Assembly: GCF_013128195.2 (NCBI RefSeq)
Contig: NZ_CP053452.2
Location: 1,426,001 to 1,490,000, forward strand
Length of the DNA stretch: 64,000 nt
Origin: Frigoriglobus tundricola
GTDB lineage: Bacteria > Planctomycetota > Planctomycetia > Gemmatales > Gemmataceae
Direction of reading: 5' to 3'
In this document: positions 52,289-60,024 of the stretch, in pieces
Position numbering within the stretch: the first letter of the stretch is position 1
How the letters are laid out: each line of letters starts with the position of its first letter
Program-made: the position numbers and the translations under genes
Notes under the pieces: model-generated
What the model saw: only the letters and a program-made list of their open reading frames with translations
The model's database searches: none
What the model was told of the DNA's origin: nothing

Positions 52289-53668
52289 ATGACGTCCCCG
52301 CCGCCGCACTTGCAGGACCGGCTCTCGAAGTTCGGACAGGAACACGTCTTGCGCGGGTGGGACGCCCTCGACGCCGACACGCGCACGCGGCTGGTTCAGC
52401 ACCTCTCAGCGATCGACTTCGCCGAACTCGACGCGCTCCGGCACCAGGCCACGAAGCCGCCGGAGTCGGTCCCCGCCGACATCCGGCCCGTACCGATCAC
52501 CCCGGCGGCGTTCACGGCCGAGGAAACGGCCCGCGGGGCAGAGGCGCTGCGGCGCGGCGCGGTCGCGGCCCTCCTGGTCGCGGGCGGTCAGGGCAGCCGG
52601 CTCGGCGTCCTCAAGCCGAAGGGGACGTTCCCCGCGGGCGCGGTGTCCGGGGCGCCCCTCTACCAGATCCACGCGGAAAAGGTGCTCGCCCTGAGCCGCC
52701 GCGCCGGCCGCCCCGTGCCCTTCCTCGTGATGACGAGCCCGGCGACCGATACCGACACCCGCGCGTTCTTCGCCGAACACGCTAATTTCGGTCTGCGCGC
52801 CGAGCAGGTGAGGTTCTTCCAGCAGGGGACGATGCCCGCGGTGTGCCCGCACTCCGGGCGGCTGCTGCTCGAAGCGCCGGGCAAGCTGTTCCTCAGCCCC
52901 AACGGCCACGGCGGGACGCTCACCGCACTCGCGGACAGCGGAGTCCTGGCCGATCTCGTCTCGCACGGCGTGGAGCACGTCTTCTACTTCCAGGTGGACA
53001 ACCCACTTGTGAAGGTGTGCGACCCCGGCTTCATCGGCCGCCACATCGGCACGGGCTCGGAGGCGTCTTCAAAGGTCGTTGCGAAGACCGAGCCGGGGGA
53101 GAAGGTCGGGGTGCTGGTCGCCACGAACGGCCGCTGCGGTATCATCGAATACACGCTCCTGCCGAAGCACCTGGCCGAGCAGCGGGAGCCGACGGGCGAA
53201 CTCAGCTTCCGCGCCGGCAGCCCGGCGATTCACGTGTTCTCGGTGCCGTTCCTGGAGCGCGTCACCCGCACCGCGGCCGGGTCGCTCCCGTACCGCACGG
53301 CGCTGAAAGCGGTGTCGCACTACGACCCGCACCGCGGGGAAACCGTGGCGGCGGTCGGCAAGGAGCCGAACGCGGTGAAGTTCGAGCGGTTCATCTTCGA
53401 CGCGCTGCCGCACGCCGAGCGGTGGCTCGCGGTGGAGACGCCGCGGGCGGAAGAGTTCGCCCCGATCAAGAACGCGACCGGCCCCGATTCGCCGGACACG
53501 TCCCGCGCCGCGCAGGTCGCGCTGCACGCGCAGTGGCTGAAGCGCGCCGGCGTCGAGACGCACGGCCACCCGGTCGAGGTGTCGCCGCTGTTCGCACTGG
53601 ACGCGGACGAACTGGCGGCCAGGATCCCGGCCGGAACGACGATCACCGAACCGACGGTACTCAAGTAA
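52289..53668 (+). CDS. UDP-N-acetylhexosamine pyrophosphorylase-type (UDPGP family)
   Basis: A 459-residue nucleotidyltransferase. AALLVAGGQGSRLGVLKPKG (about 93-112) is the UTP-binding loop G-G-x-G-S-R-L. TSPATDTDTRAFFAEHANFG, HVFYFQVDNPLVKVCDPGFI (metal and sugar site) and KFERFIFDALPHAERWLAVE are the other family blocks. It joins UTP with GlcNAc/GalNAc-1-P or a related sugar phosphate, in sugar-nucleotide supply for envelope polymers. It is followed closely by a GDP-mannose type gene. Confidence 0.9.
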   Translation: MTSPPPHLQDRLSKFGQEHVLRGWDALDADTRTRLVQHLSAIDFAELDALRHQATKPPESVPADIRPVPITPAAFTAEETARGAEALRRGAVAALLVAGGQGSRLGVLKPKGTFPAGAVSGAPLYQIHAEKVLALSRRAGRPVPFLVMTSPATDTDTRAFFAEHANFGLRAEQVRFFQQGTMPAVCPHSGRLLLEAPGKLFLSPNGHGGTLTALADSGVLADLVSHGVEHVFYFQVDNPLVKVCDPGFIGRHIGTGSEASSKVVAKTEPGEKVGVLVATNGRCGIIEYTLLPKHLAEQREPTGELSFRAGSPAIHVFSVPFLERVTRTAAGSLPYRTALKAVSHYDPHRGETVAAVGKEPNAVKFERFIFDALPHAERWLAVETPRAEEFAPIKNATGPDSPDTSRAAQVALHAQWLKRAGVETHGHPVEVSPLFALDADELAARIPAGTTITEPTVLK

Positions 53669-53674
53669 CAGCCC

Positions 53675-53706
53675 GGCGAACTCCGCCCAATTGGGCGGAG
53701 TTCGCC
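53675..53706 (+). terminator. Perfect 32-bp palindrome
   Basis: GGCGAACTCCGCCCAA and its exact inverse occupy the gap between the two sugar-nucleotide genes, 6 bp after the first stop and 15 bp before the next ATG. It may terminate or attenuate transcription, or be a small mobile palindrome. Confidence 0.65.
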
Positions 53707-53721
53707 ACAAACGGAAGACCC

Positions 53722-54810
53722 ATGCTCCACGCGATGATTATGGCCGGCGGTGGCGGAACGCGGTTCTGGCCCCGGAGCCGCGCGAAGCGGCCGAAACAGT
53801 TCCTCACGTTCAGCGGCGACCGCACGCTCCTTCAGGGCACCGTGGACCGCCTCGCGGCGCAGGTGCCCCCGGAGCGGACGTGGGTCATTACCGGCGAACC
53901 CTACGTCGCGGAGACGCGCGCGCAGCTCCCCGAGGTGCCCGCGGGCAACATCATCGGGGAACCGGCCGCGCGTGACACCGCGCCGTGCGTCGGGCTCGGC
54001 GCGGCGGTCATCGGCAAAGTCGATCCCGACGCGACCATCGCCGTCATGCCGGCCGACCACGTCATCGAACCGGTGCAGGAGTTCCGCCGCGCGCTCCACG
54101 CCGCCGAGCAGTTCGCGAACGACTTTCCCGAGAAGCTCATCACGTTCGGCATCCGCCCCACGTTCCCGTCCACCGGCTACGGCTACATCCGCCGCGGCGA
54201 ACCGGCGGGCACGCGCCAGGGGGTGAACGCGGCGCACGTGATCGAGTTCAAGGAAAAACCGCCGGCGGAGGTGGCCGAGGAGTACGTCGCGAGCGGCAAC
54301 TACGACTGGAACAGCGGCATCTTCGTGTGGAAGCCGCGGACGATTCTCGGCGAACTGCACGCCCGCCGACCGGCGATTCACGCGGTCGTGGTCCGCATCG
54401 CGGAGGCGTGGGGCACGCCCGCATGGGACGACGTGTTCCGCGCGTCCTACGAAACGGCCGAGAAGAAGAGCATCGACTACGTGGTCATGCAGGACGCCGC
54501 CAAGGACGGCAAGGTGCTGGTGCTGAACGCGCCGTACACCTGGGACGACGTGGGCAGTTGGCTCGCACTGGAACGCGGCAACCCGCAGGACGCGGACCAC
54601 AACACCGTACAGGCGCTCCACTGCGGCATCCAGACGACCGGCTGCGTGATCGTCGGCGACGCCGGCCGCGTGATCGGCACCTACGGGGTGAGCAACCTGC
54701 TGATCGTGCAGGACGGCAACGCGATCCTCGTGGCCGACCGGAAGTACGAGGACAAGGTGAAGGAGATCGTGGACAAGCTCAAGAGCACCGGCCGCGGGGA
54801 GTACACGTGA
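53722..54810 (+). CDS. Mannose-1-phosphate guanylyltransferase
   Basis: A 362-residue enzyme. HAMIMAGGGGTRFWPRSRAK (GxGTRFWPRS, about 3-22) is the GTP-binding loop, IGEPAARDTAPCVGLGAAVI and AVMPADHVI the following motifs, and FKEKP plus YDWNSGIFVW are the sugar-phosphate site. TWDDVGSW is the third metal/loop motif. It makes GDP-mannose from mannose-1-phosphate and GTP. The single domain, without the isomerase part, matches the shorter bacterial type. Its stop overlaps the ruvX start (GTGA). Confidence 0.93.
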   Translation: MLHAMIMAGGGGTRFWPRSRAKRPKQFLTFSGDRTLLQGTVDRLAAQVPPERTWVITGEPYVAETRAQLPEVPAGNIIGEPAARDTAPCVGLGAAVIGKVDPDATIAVMPADHVIEPVQEFRRALHAAEQFANDFPEKLITFGIRPTFPSTGYGYIRRGEPAGTRQGVNAAHVIEFKEKPPAEVAEEYVASGNYDWNSGIFVWKPRTILGELHARRPAIHAVVVRIAEAWGTPAWDDVFRASYETAEKKSIDYVVMQDAAKDGKVLVLNAPYTWDDVGSWLALERGNPQDADHNTVQALHCGIQTTGCVIVGDAGRVIGTYGVSNLLIVQDGNAILVADRKYEDKVKEIVDKLKSTGRGEYT

Positions 54811-55442
54811 GCGGGGAAGAACCCACCCCCAGCCCCTCCCTGAAGGGAGGGGAGCAAGACCTTCGGAGTTCCGATGCCTTGGGAGGGTCGGAGGAGGCCT
54901 CTCGCGCCGTCCCCCCCTCCCTTCAGGGAGGGGGCTGGGGGGTGGGTTTTTCAACTTCCGGCCCCCTCCTCGGTATCGACTTCGGCACGGTCCGCGTCGG
55001 GCTGTCCGTCTGCGACCCCGACCGCATCGTCGCGTCGCCGCTGGAAACGTACACCCGAAAGGGCGCGTCGGCCGACGCGGCTTACTTCATCGGCGTCGTG
55101 GCCCAGCAGCGCGCGGTCGGCCTAGTGGTCGGGCTGCCGCTGCACAGTAGCGGCGAGGAGAGCGACAAGTCGCGCGAAGCGCGGGCGTTCGCCGCGTGGC
55201 TCGCGGGGGTGACGAACCGCCCCGTCGTCCTGTGGGACGAGCGGTTCACGACGTCACTCGCGCAGGACGCAATGATCGGCGCGAAGCTGAACCGCAAGAA
55301 GCGGAAGGAGCGCGTGGACCGGGTCGCGGCGCAGATGATTCTGCAAGCGTTCCTCGACGCCGGCTGCCCGCCCGGCGGCAGCGACGCGGTCCTCACGGAC
55401 ACTTCACACGACCCGCCCGCGACCGACACAGGGCCGAATTGA
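54807..55442 (+). CDS. ruvX: RuvX/YqgF Holliday-junction resolvase-like protein, N-terminus changed by a repeat
   Basis: A RuvX-type RNase H fold: LLGIDFGTVRVGLSVCDPDR (first Asp and G-x-x-x-x-G), VGLVVGLPLHSSGEESDKSR, and VVLWDERFTTSLAQDAMIGA with KKRKERVDRVAAQMILQAFL. The family acts on rRNA processing or Holliday junctions. From the overlapping GTG at 54807 the frame first reads about 45 residues (SGEEPTPSPSLKGG and so on) that are translated from a G/C-rich inverted repeat. Normal proteins begin near LLGIDFG. A start at GTG 54943 with GGAGG upstream would avoid it. Confidence 0.88.
   Translation: MSGEEPTPSPSLKGGEQDLRSSDALGGSEEASRAVPPSLQGGGWGVGFSTSGPLLGIDFGTVRVGLSVCDPDRIVASPLETYTRKGASADAAYFIGVVAQQRAVGLVVGLPLHSSGEESDKSREARAFAAWLAGVTNRPVVLWDERFTTSLAQDAMIGAKLNRKKRKERVDRVAAQMILQAFLDAGCPPGGSDAVLTDTSHDPPATDTGPN
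54821..54947. repeat. Inverted repeat inserted at the ruvX start
   Basis: Arms 54821-54851 (ACCCACCCCCAGCCCCTCCC onward) and 54915-54947 are inverted copies, each containing CCCTCCCT/AGGGAGGG. The centre is 63 bp. It lies inside the overlapping-gene junction and keeps the frame open. Confidence 0.8.
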
Positions 55443-55541
55443 AATCCGCTGTAGTTTGCCTAACTTATCTCGATTCCGGGCGGCTCTCCTCTCTCTGTGC
55501 TGCCCATCAAAACGACCCCCAGTTCGGCAGAGGATGCCTGC

Positions 55542-58103
55542 ATGCCCGGCCGTTCCATCCGTCAGTTCACCGTCCTGCCGTGCCTGCCCGATCGGCTCCG
55601 CCCGCTCCAGACGCTCGCGTACAACCTGTGGTGGTGCTGGAACGCCGACGCCGTCGCCCTGTTCCGGCGGGTAAACCCCGACCTGTTCGAGGCGCTCGAC
55701 CACAGCCCCATCCGGCTGCTCGGCGCCACCGACCAGTCGCGGTTCGAGCAGCTCGTCGAGGACGACGGGTTCCTCGCGCACATGGACCGGGTCGCCGCGG
55801 CGCTCGACCACTACCTCAAAGCGCCGACGTGGTTCCAGGAGACGCACGCGGCCGAGGCCGACACCCGCATCGCGTACTTCTCGGCCGAGTTCGGCATCCA
55901 CGAGAGCGTGCCGGTGTACTCCGGCGGCCTCGGCGTGCTGGCCGGCGACCACCTGAAGAGCGCCAGCGACCTGGGCATCCCGCTCGTGGGCGTCAGCCTC
56001 ATGTACCGCGAGGGGTACTTCCGCCAGTACCTGAACGTGGACGGGTGGCAGCAGGAGCGGTACCCGGAGAACGACTTCTTCACGCTCCCGCTCGTGCTCG
56101 AGCGCGACGCGGCCGGCAAGCCCGTGACCGTGAGCGTTCAGCTCCCGGGCCGGGAGCTGGCGCTGCGCGTCTGGCACATCCAGGTCGGCCGCGTGGCCCT
56201 GTACCTGCTGGACGCGAACATCCCCGAGAACGCCGTAGCCGACCGCTCGATCACGGCCCAACTGTACGGCGGCGACCTGCACACCCGCATCCAACAGGAG
56301 ATCGTGCTGGGCGTCGGCGGCATCCGCGCGCTGCGGGCGCTGGGGAAGATGCCGACCGTGTGCCACATGAACGAGGGGCACGCGGCGTTCACCGGGCTCG
56401 AGCGCATCCGCCTGCTCATGGAGGAGCACGGGCTGGACTTCGCCACCGCCTTCGAGGCGGTGAAGGCCGGCACCTGCTTCACCACGCACACCCCGGTCCC
56501 GGCCGGGAACGACGCGTTCCCCATGCCCATGATCGAGCAGTACCTCGGCGAGTACATGGGCAAGATGGGCGTGGACCGCGCCGCCCTCGCGGCCCTCGGC
56601 CGGCAGCACCCCGGCAACGAGCAGGAGCCGTTCGGGATGACGGTGCTGGCGCTGCACCTGGCGAACACCTCGAACGGCGTGAGCAAGCTCCACGGCAGCG
56701 TGTCGCGGCGCATGTGGAAGGACCTGTGGCCGGAGCTGCCGGCCGCGGAGGTACCGATCACCAGCATCACCAACGGGGTCCACACGCAGAGCTGGCTGGC
56801 CCCCGAGGTGGCGCAACTGTACGACCGGTACCTGGGCATCCAGTGGGAGGAGCGGCCGACCGACTTCGCCATCTGGAAGCGCGTGGAGCACATCCCCGAC
56901 GGCGAGCTGTGGCGGACGCACGAGCGGGGCCGGGAGCGGCTCGTGGCGATGGCCCGCGCGCGGCTCAAGGCGCAGCTCAAGCGGCGCGGGTCGCCCCCGT
57001 CGGAGGTGGACGCCGCCGACGAGGTGCTCGACCCCGACGCGCTGACCGTCGGATTCGCCCGCCGGTTCGCCACCTACAAGCGGGGCGACCTCGTGTTCCG
57101 CAACTTCGAGCGCCTGGTCTCGCTCGTCGGCAGCAAGGACCGGCCGATCCAGTTCATCTTCGCCGGCAAGGCCCACCCGCAGGACCGCGGGGGCAAGGAG
57201 CTGATCCAGCGCGTCGTCCAGCAGTCCCGCAAGCCGGAGTTCCGCAAGCGCGTGGTCTTCATCGAGGACTACGACATGAACGTCGCGCGGCACCTGGTGC
57301 AGGGCGTGGACGTGTGGCTGAACAACCCGCGGCGCCCGCTGGAGGCGTCGGGCACCAGCGGCATGAAGATCTGCGGCAACGGCGGGCTGAACCTGTCCAT
57401 CCTCGACGGCTGGTGGGTGGAGGGGTACGACGGCGACAACGGCTGGGCGATCGGCGCCGGCGAGGAGTACACGGACCTGGCCTACCAGGACGAGGTGGAG
57501 AGCCGCGCGCTGCTCGACCTGATCGAGCAGGACATCGTCCCGACCTTCTACAAGCGGGACGCGGGCGGGCTGCCGCGCGAGTGGATCCGGCGGATGAAGC
57601 GGTCCATTATGAGCCTGGTGCCGGTGTTCAACACGAACCGCATGGTGGAACAGTACACCGAGCGGTGCTACGTGCCCAGCGCCCGGCGGGCCGCCAAGCT
57701 CAGCGGCGACCACCTGACCGGGGCGAAGGAGCTGGCCGGCTGGCGCCGGCGGGTGCAGGCCGACTGGCACCAGGTACAGGTCGCGAGCGTGGACGCGCCG
57801 ACGAGCGAGCTGATGAAGGTCGGCGGCAGCTTCCCGATCAAGGTGCGGGTCGGCCTGGGGCCGTTCAAGCCGGACGAGGTGGAGGTGCAACTGTGCTACG
57901 GCGTGCTGGACGCGATGGGCGAACTCGCCGAACCGAAAACGCTCCCGCTCTCGGCCAACGGCGCGGTCGCGAGCGACGGCACGGTGTTCACCGGCGAGGT
58001 GCCGTGCCGCGCGAGCGGCCACTTCGGGTTCAGCGTCCGCGTCCTGCCCCGGCACACCAACCTGCCGAACCTGTTCGAGCCGGGCCTGGTGACGTGGGGC
58101 TAG
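55542..58103 (+). CDS. glgP: Alpha-glucan phosphorylase
   Basis: An 853-residue enzyme with the N-terminal DUF3417 (LQTLAYNLWWCWNADAVALF, about 20-39) typical of the glgP subgroup with that domain. RIAYFSAEFGIHESVPVYSG and GGLGVLAGDHLKSASDLGIP are the conserved phosphorylase start. The pyridoxal-phosphate lysine lies in EASGTSGMKICGNGGLNLSI (Lys near 608) with LDGWWVEGYDG. It releases glucose-1-phosphate from glycogen or starch-like glucan in the cytoplasm. ATG 55542 has GAGG upstream. Confidence 0.95.
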   Translation: MPGRSIRQFTVLPCLPDRLRPLQTLAYNLWWCWNADAVALFRRVNPDLFEALDHSPIRLLGATDQSRFEQLVEDDGFLAHMDRVAAALDHYLKAPTWFQETHAAEADTRIAYFSAEFGIHESVPVYSGGLGVLAGDHLKSASDLGIPLVGVSLMYREGYFRQYLNVDGWQQERYPENDFFTLPLVLERDAAGKPVTVSVQLPGRELALRVWHIQVGRVALYLLDANIPENAVADRSITAQLYGGDLHTRIQQEIVLGVGGIRALRALGKMPTVCHMNEGHAAFTGLERIRLLMEEHGLDFATAFEAVKAGTCFTTHTPVPAGNDAFPMPMIEQYLGEYMGKMGVDRAALAALGRQHPGNEQEPFGMTVLALHLANTSNGVSKLHGSVSRRMWKDLWPELPAAEVPITSITNGVHTQSWLAPEVAQLYDRYLGIQWEERPTDFAIWKRVEHIPDGELWRTHERGRERLVAMARARLKAQLKRRGSPPSEVDAADEVLDPDALTVGFARRFATYKRGDLVFRNFERLVSLVGSKDRPIQFIFAGKAHPQDRGGKELIQRVVQQSRKPEFRKRVVFIEDYDMNVARHLVQGVDVWLNNPRRPLEASGTSGMKICGNGGLNLSILDGWWVEGYDGDNGWAIGAGEEYTDLAYQDEVESRALLDLIEQDIVPTFYKRDAGGLPREWIRRMKRSIMSLVPVFNTNRMVEQYTERCYVPSARRAAKLSGDHLTGAKELAGWRRRVQADWHQVQVASVDAPTSELMKVGGSFPIKVRVGLGPFKPDEVEVQLCYGVLDAMGELAEPKTLPLSANGAVASDGTVFTGEVPCRASGHFGFSVRVLPRHTNLPNLFEPGLVTWG

Positions 58104-58130
58104 TGTGCCGAACCGGAGTTGTTTCTGGTG

Positions 58131-58228
58131 CCCGACTGTCTCCGACAGTCGGGCCGTAGCCCGCATGACGCCACACGATCCCCCAAACGCTCCCGCGCTG
58201 CGGAGCCGTCGCTGTCGGAGACAGCGAC
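58131..58228. repeat. Two related short palindromes, inverted to each other
   Basis: CCCGACTGTC-TCC-GACAGTCGGG (58131-58153) and GTCGCTGTC-GGA-GACAGCGAC (58208-58228) share the core CTGTCTCCGACAG in opposite strands, 54 bp apart, between convergent genes. Probably a small palindromic element, possibly terminating transcription from both sides. Confidence 0.65.
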
Positions 58229-58264
58229 CCACCCGAAAAGATCGGGCCGCGCACCGAGCCGCGC

Positions 58265-58570
58265 CTATTTCAGCTCTCGAATCGGGGTCGTTGCTCCCTC
58301 GCCCACAACGGTCGTCCACGGCCGCACCCTCCAGCGCGTGACCACCCCGTTCACCACATAGGGATCGGCGCGGGCGAACGCTTCGACGGGCGCGGGCGAA
58401 TCACATTTGAACAAGAGGACCGCGCCATCGGGCGGGTCCGCGAGCGCCCCGCCGAGTAGCAACTCGCCGCGTTCGACGGCCGCCCAGGCGTGGGCGAGGT
58501 GGCCCGCCCGTAACGGAACGCGGCGTTCGGTGTAGTCCGCCACCACATCGTACAACAGCAAAAAGTGCAT
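58265..58570 (-). CDS. YciI-like protein
   Basis: A 101-residue ferredoxin-like-fold protein: MHFLLLYDVVADYTERRVPL, RAGHLAHAWAAVERGELLLG (His and Asp region of the family), GALADPPDGAVLLFKCDSPA, and AFARADPYVVNGVVTRWRVR. This is the YciI/DGPF-like family, whose Asp/His pair suggests a hydrolase or dehalogenase-like role; no substrate is known. ATG 58570 gives the normal length; the frame extends upstream without family support. Confidence 0.88.
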   Translation of the reverse strand: MHFLLLYDVVADYTERRVPLRAGHLAHAWAAVERGELLLGGALADPPDGAVLLFKCDSPAPVEAFARADPYVVNGVVTRWRVRPWTTVVGEGATTPIRELK

Positions 58571-58860
58571 CTGAGCGTCCCAACTGGATGGTGTCAGAAC
58601 CGGCGTGCCGCGCGCCGCCCTTCGGGTCCGCAAAACGTGCCCACACGGCGAGTCGCGCGAGACGCTCAGAACCGGCACCACCGGAACATCTGAATTATCC
58701 CGGCTCACCCGTTCGCGCGGGTGCCCTTGCGTCACCCGCGGTGTCGCTTCGCTTGATTCGCCACTCGCGGGCGCTCCGATATTCCCCGCGTTCCCGCAAG
58801 GGAGCCGGGCAGCAGTGAGTTGCCCTCCCACCCATCGCCCGTCCAAGGAAGGACCGACCC

Positions 58861-58962
58861 GTGCGCAAAATCCTCGTCGCTCTCGTGATCGCCACCCTCA
58901 CCCTCAGCGCCGCCTCCGGCTGCCGTTCGACCGGCGGCAGCGGCTGCTCCTGCGGGAAGTAG
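58861..58962 (+). CDS. Tiny lipoprotein, 33 residues
   Basis: MRKILVALVIATLTLSAASG then CRSTGGSGCSCGK. The N-terminus is a clear lipoprotein signal (basic residues, hydrophobic core, lipobox SASGC-like at Cys 21), and the mature part is 13 residues rich in Gly, Ser and Cys. The GTG start has GGAAGGA upstream at normal spacing. Similar one-gene lipoproteins are found next to envelope genes in planctomycetes; role unknown. The 58571-58860 gap before it shows no gene. Confidence 0.65.
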   Translation: MRKILVALVIATLTLSAASGCRSTGGSGCSCGK

Positions 58963-58970
58963 TTTTTTCA

Positions 58971-59061
58971 GTCCCGAGTCGGAAGGTCGCACGTCGTACA
59001 GTCGAAAACCACTACGATTCAGGTTTTCGACTGTACGACGTGCGACCTTCCGACTCGAGAC
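58971..59061. repeat. 91-bp palindrome between convergent genes
   Basis: Arms 58971-59010 and 59022-59061 pair with one mismatch (core GAGTCGGAAGGTCGCACGTC), with an 11-base loop. It sits 8 bp after the tiny lipoprotein stop and 2 bp before the SDR stop. The stepwise AGTCG pattern is shared with 46878-46968. Confidence 0.85.
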
Positions 59062-59063
59062 TT

Positions 59064-59822
59064 TTAGTAGGTCGCCCGTCCGCCGCTGATGTCGAAGCAG
59101 AAGCCCGTCGTGAAGCTGCAATCCGCGCTCGAGAGGAAGTGAACCAGGGCCGCGACCTCCTCCGGCTTGCCGGTGCGGCCGAGCGGGATCTTCGAGAGCA
59201 TCATGTTGATCTGCGCCGCGTCGAGCTGATCCAGGATCGGCGTCTGGATCACCGCCGGGGCCACGCTGTTCACGCAGATGTCGCCCTTGCCCACCAGTTC
59301 TTTCGAGAGCGACTTCGTCAGCGCGATCACCGCGGCCTTGCTCGCGGAGTACGGCCCCATCTTCGGGTTGCCCTCTTTCCCCGCGATGCTGGCGATGTTC
59401 ACGATGCGGCCGTACCTGCGCTCGATCATGCCCGGCAGCACCGCCTTGCAGCACAGCACGAGCCCGGTCACGTTGATGCCGAAGACGAACTCCCAGTCCT
59501 CGCGGACGCTCTCCCAGATGGGCACGTCGCGGCCCTTGCGGCTCGCCACGCCGGCGTTGTTAACGAGCACGTCCACCGGCCCGGCCTGCGCGACGATCTC
59601 GCCGAACACGCGGTCCAGATCGCCCTCCCGCGTGAGGTCGCCGACCAGCGGCACGCCGCCGATGGCCTTCGCGACGCGGCCGGCGCTGTCCGCGTTCACG
59701 TCGAAGACGCCGACCTTCGCCCCGGCCCCGGCCAGCCGGCGGCAGATCGCTTCACCGATGCCCTGACCGCCGCCGGTCACCACCGCCACCTTACCGTCGA
59801 GTCGGAAGAAGTTCGTGGACAC
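59064..59822 (-). CDS. Short-chain dehydrogenase/reductase (SDR)
   Basis: A 252-residue classical SDR. VTGGGQGIGEAICRRL (TGxxxGxG, about 14-29) binds NAD(P), the D in VFDVNADS suggests NAD preference, NNAG follows in DVLVNNAGVASRKG, the catalytic Ser is in VNIASIAGKEG, and Tyr-Lys in YSASK (about 157). The C-terminal block is GKPEEVAALVHFLSS. Substrate unknown; 3-oxoacyl- or sugar-type are both possible. GTG 59822 is chosen; the longer frame has no support. Confidence 0.92.
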   Translation of the reverse strand: MSTNFFRLDGKVAVVTGGGQGIGEAICRRLAGAGAKVGVFDVNADSAGRVAKAIGGVPLVGDLTREGDLDRVFGEIVAQAGPVDVLVNNAGVASRKGRDVPIWESVREDWEFVFGINVTGLVLCCKAVLPGMIERRYGRIVNIASIAGKEGNPKMGPYSASKAAVIALTKSLSKELVGKGDICVNSVAPAVIQTPILDQLDAAQINMMLSKIPLGRTGKPEEVAALVHFLSSADCSFTTGFCFDISGGRATY

Positions 59823-60024
59823 GTCGCACCTGTAGGAATCGTGAGTGGGAGGCGGGGTCGTTGTAGCCCACAACCGGCGGTCTGGCCTTCCCCCACGCGC
59901 CCGGGTTTTGCACAATGTCTTTCGGGCCGGGACCGTTGGCCGGTCCCGGCCCGAACGGGCCGCACTCGCCGGACCCGGAACGGTGTTCCGGGCCCGCTAC
60001 ACGCAACGCACTGGCAGGAACGGG

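Noticed and set aside
55404-58319. 971-codon open frame antisense to the glucan phosphorylase gene
   Set aside because: No recognisable domains, Arg/Val/His-rich composition typical of shadow frames in high-G+C DNA, and the sense strand encodes a well-kept enzyme.
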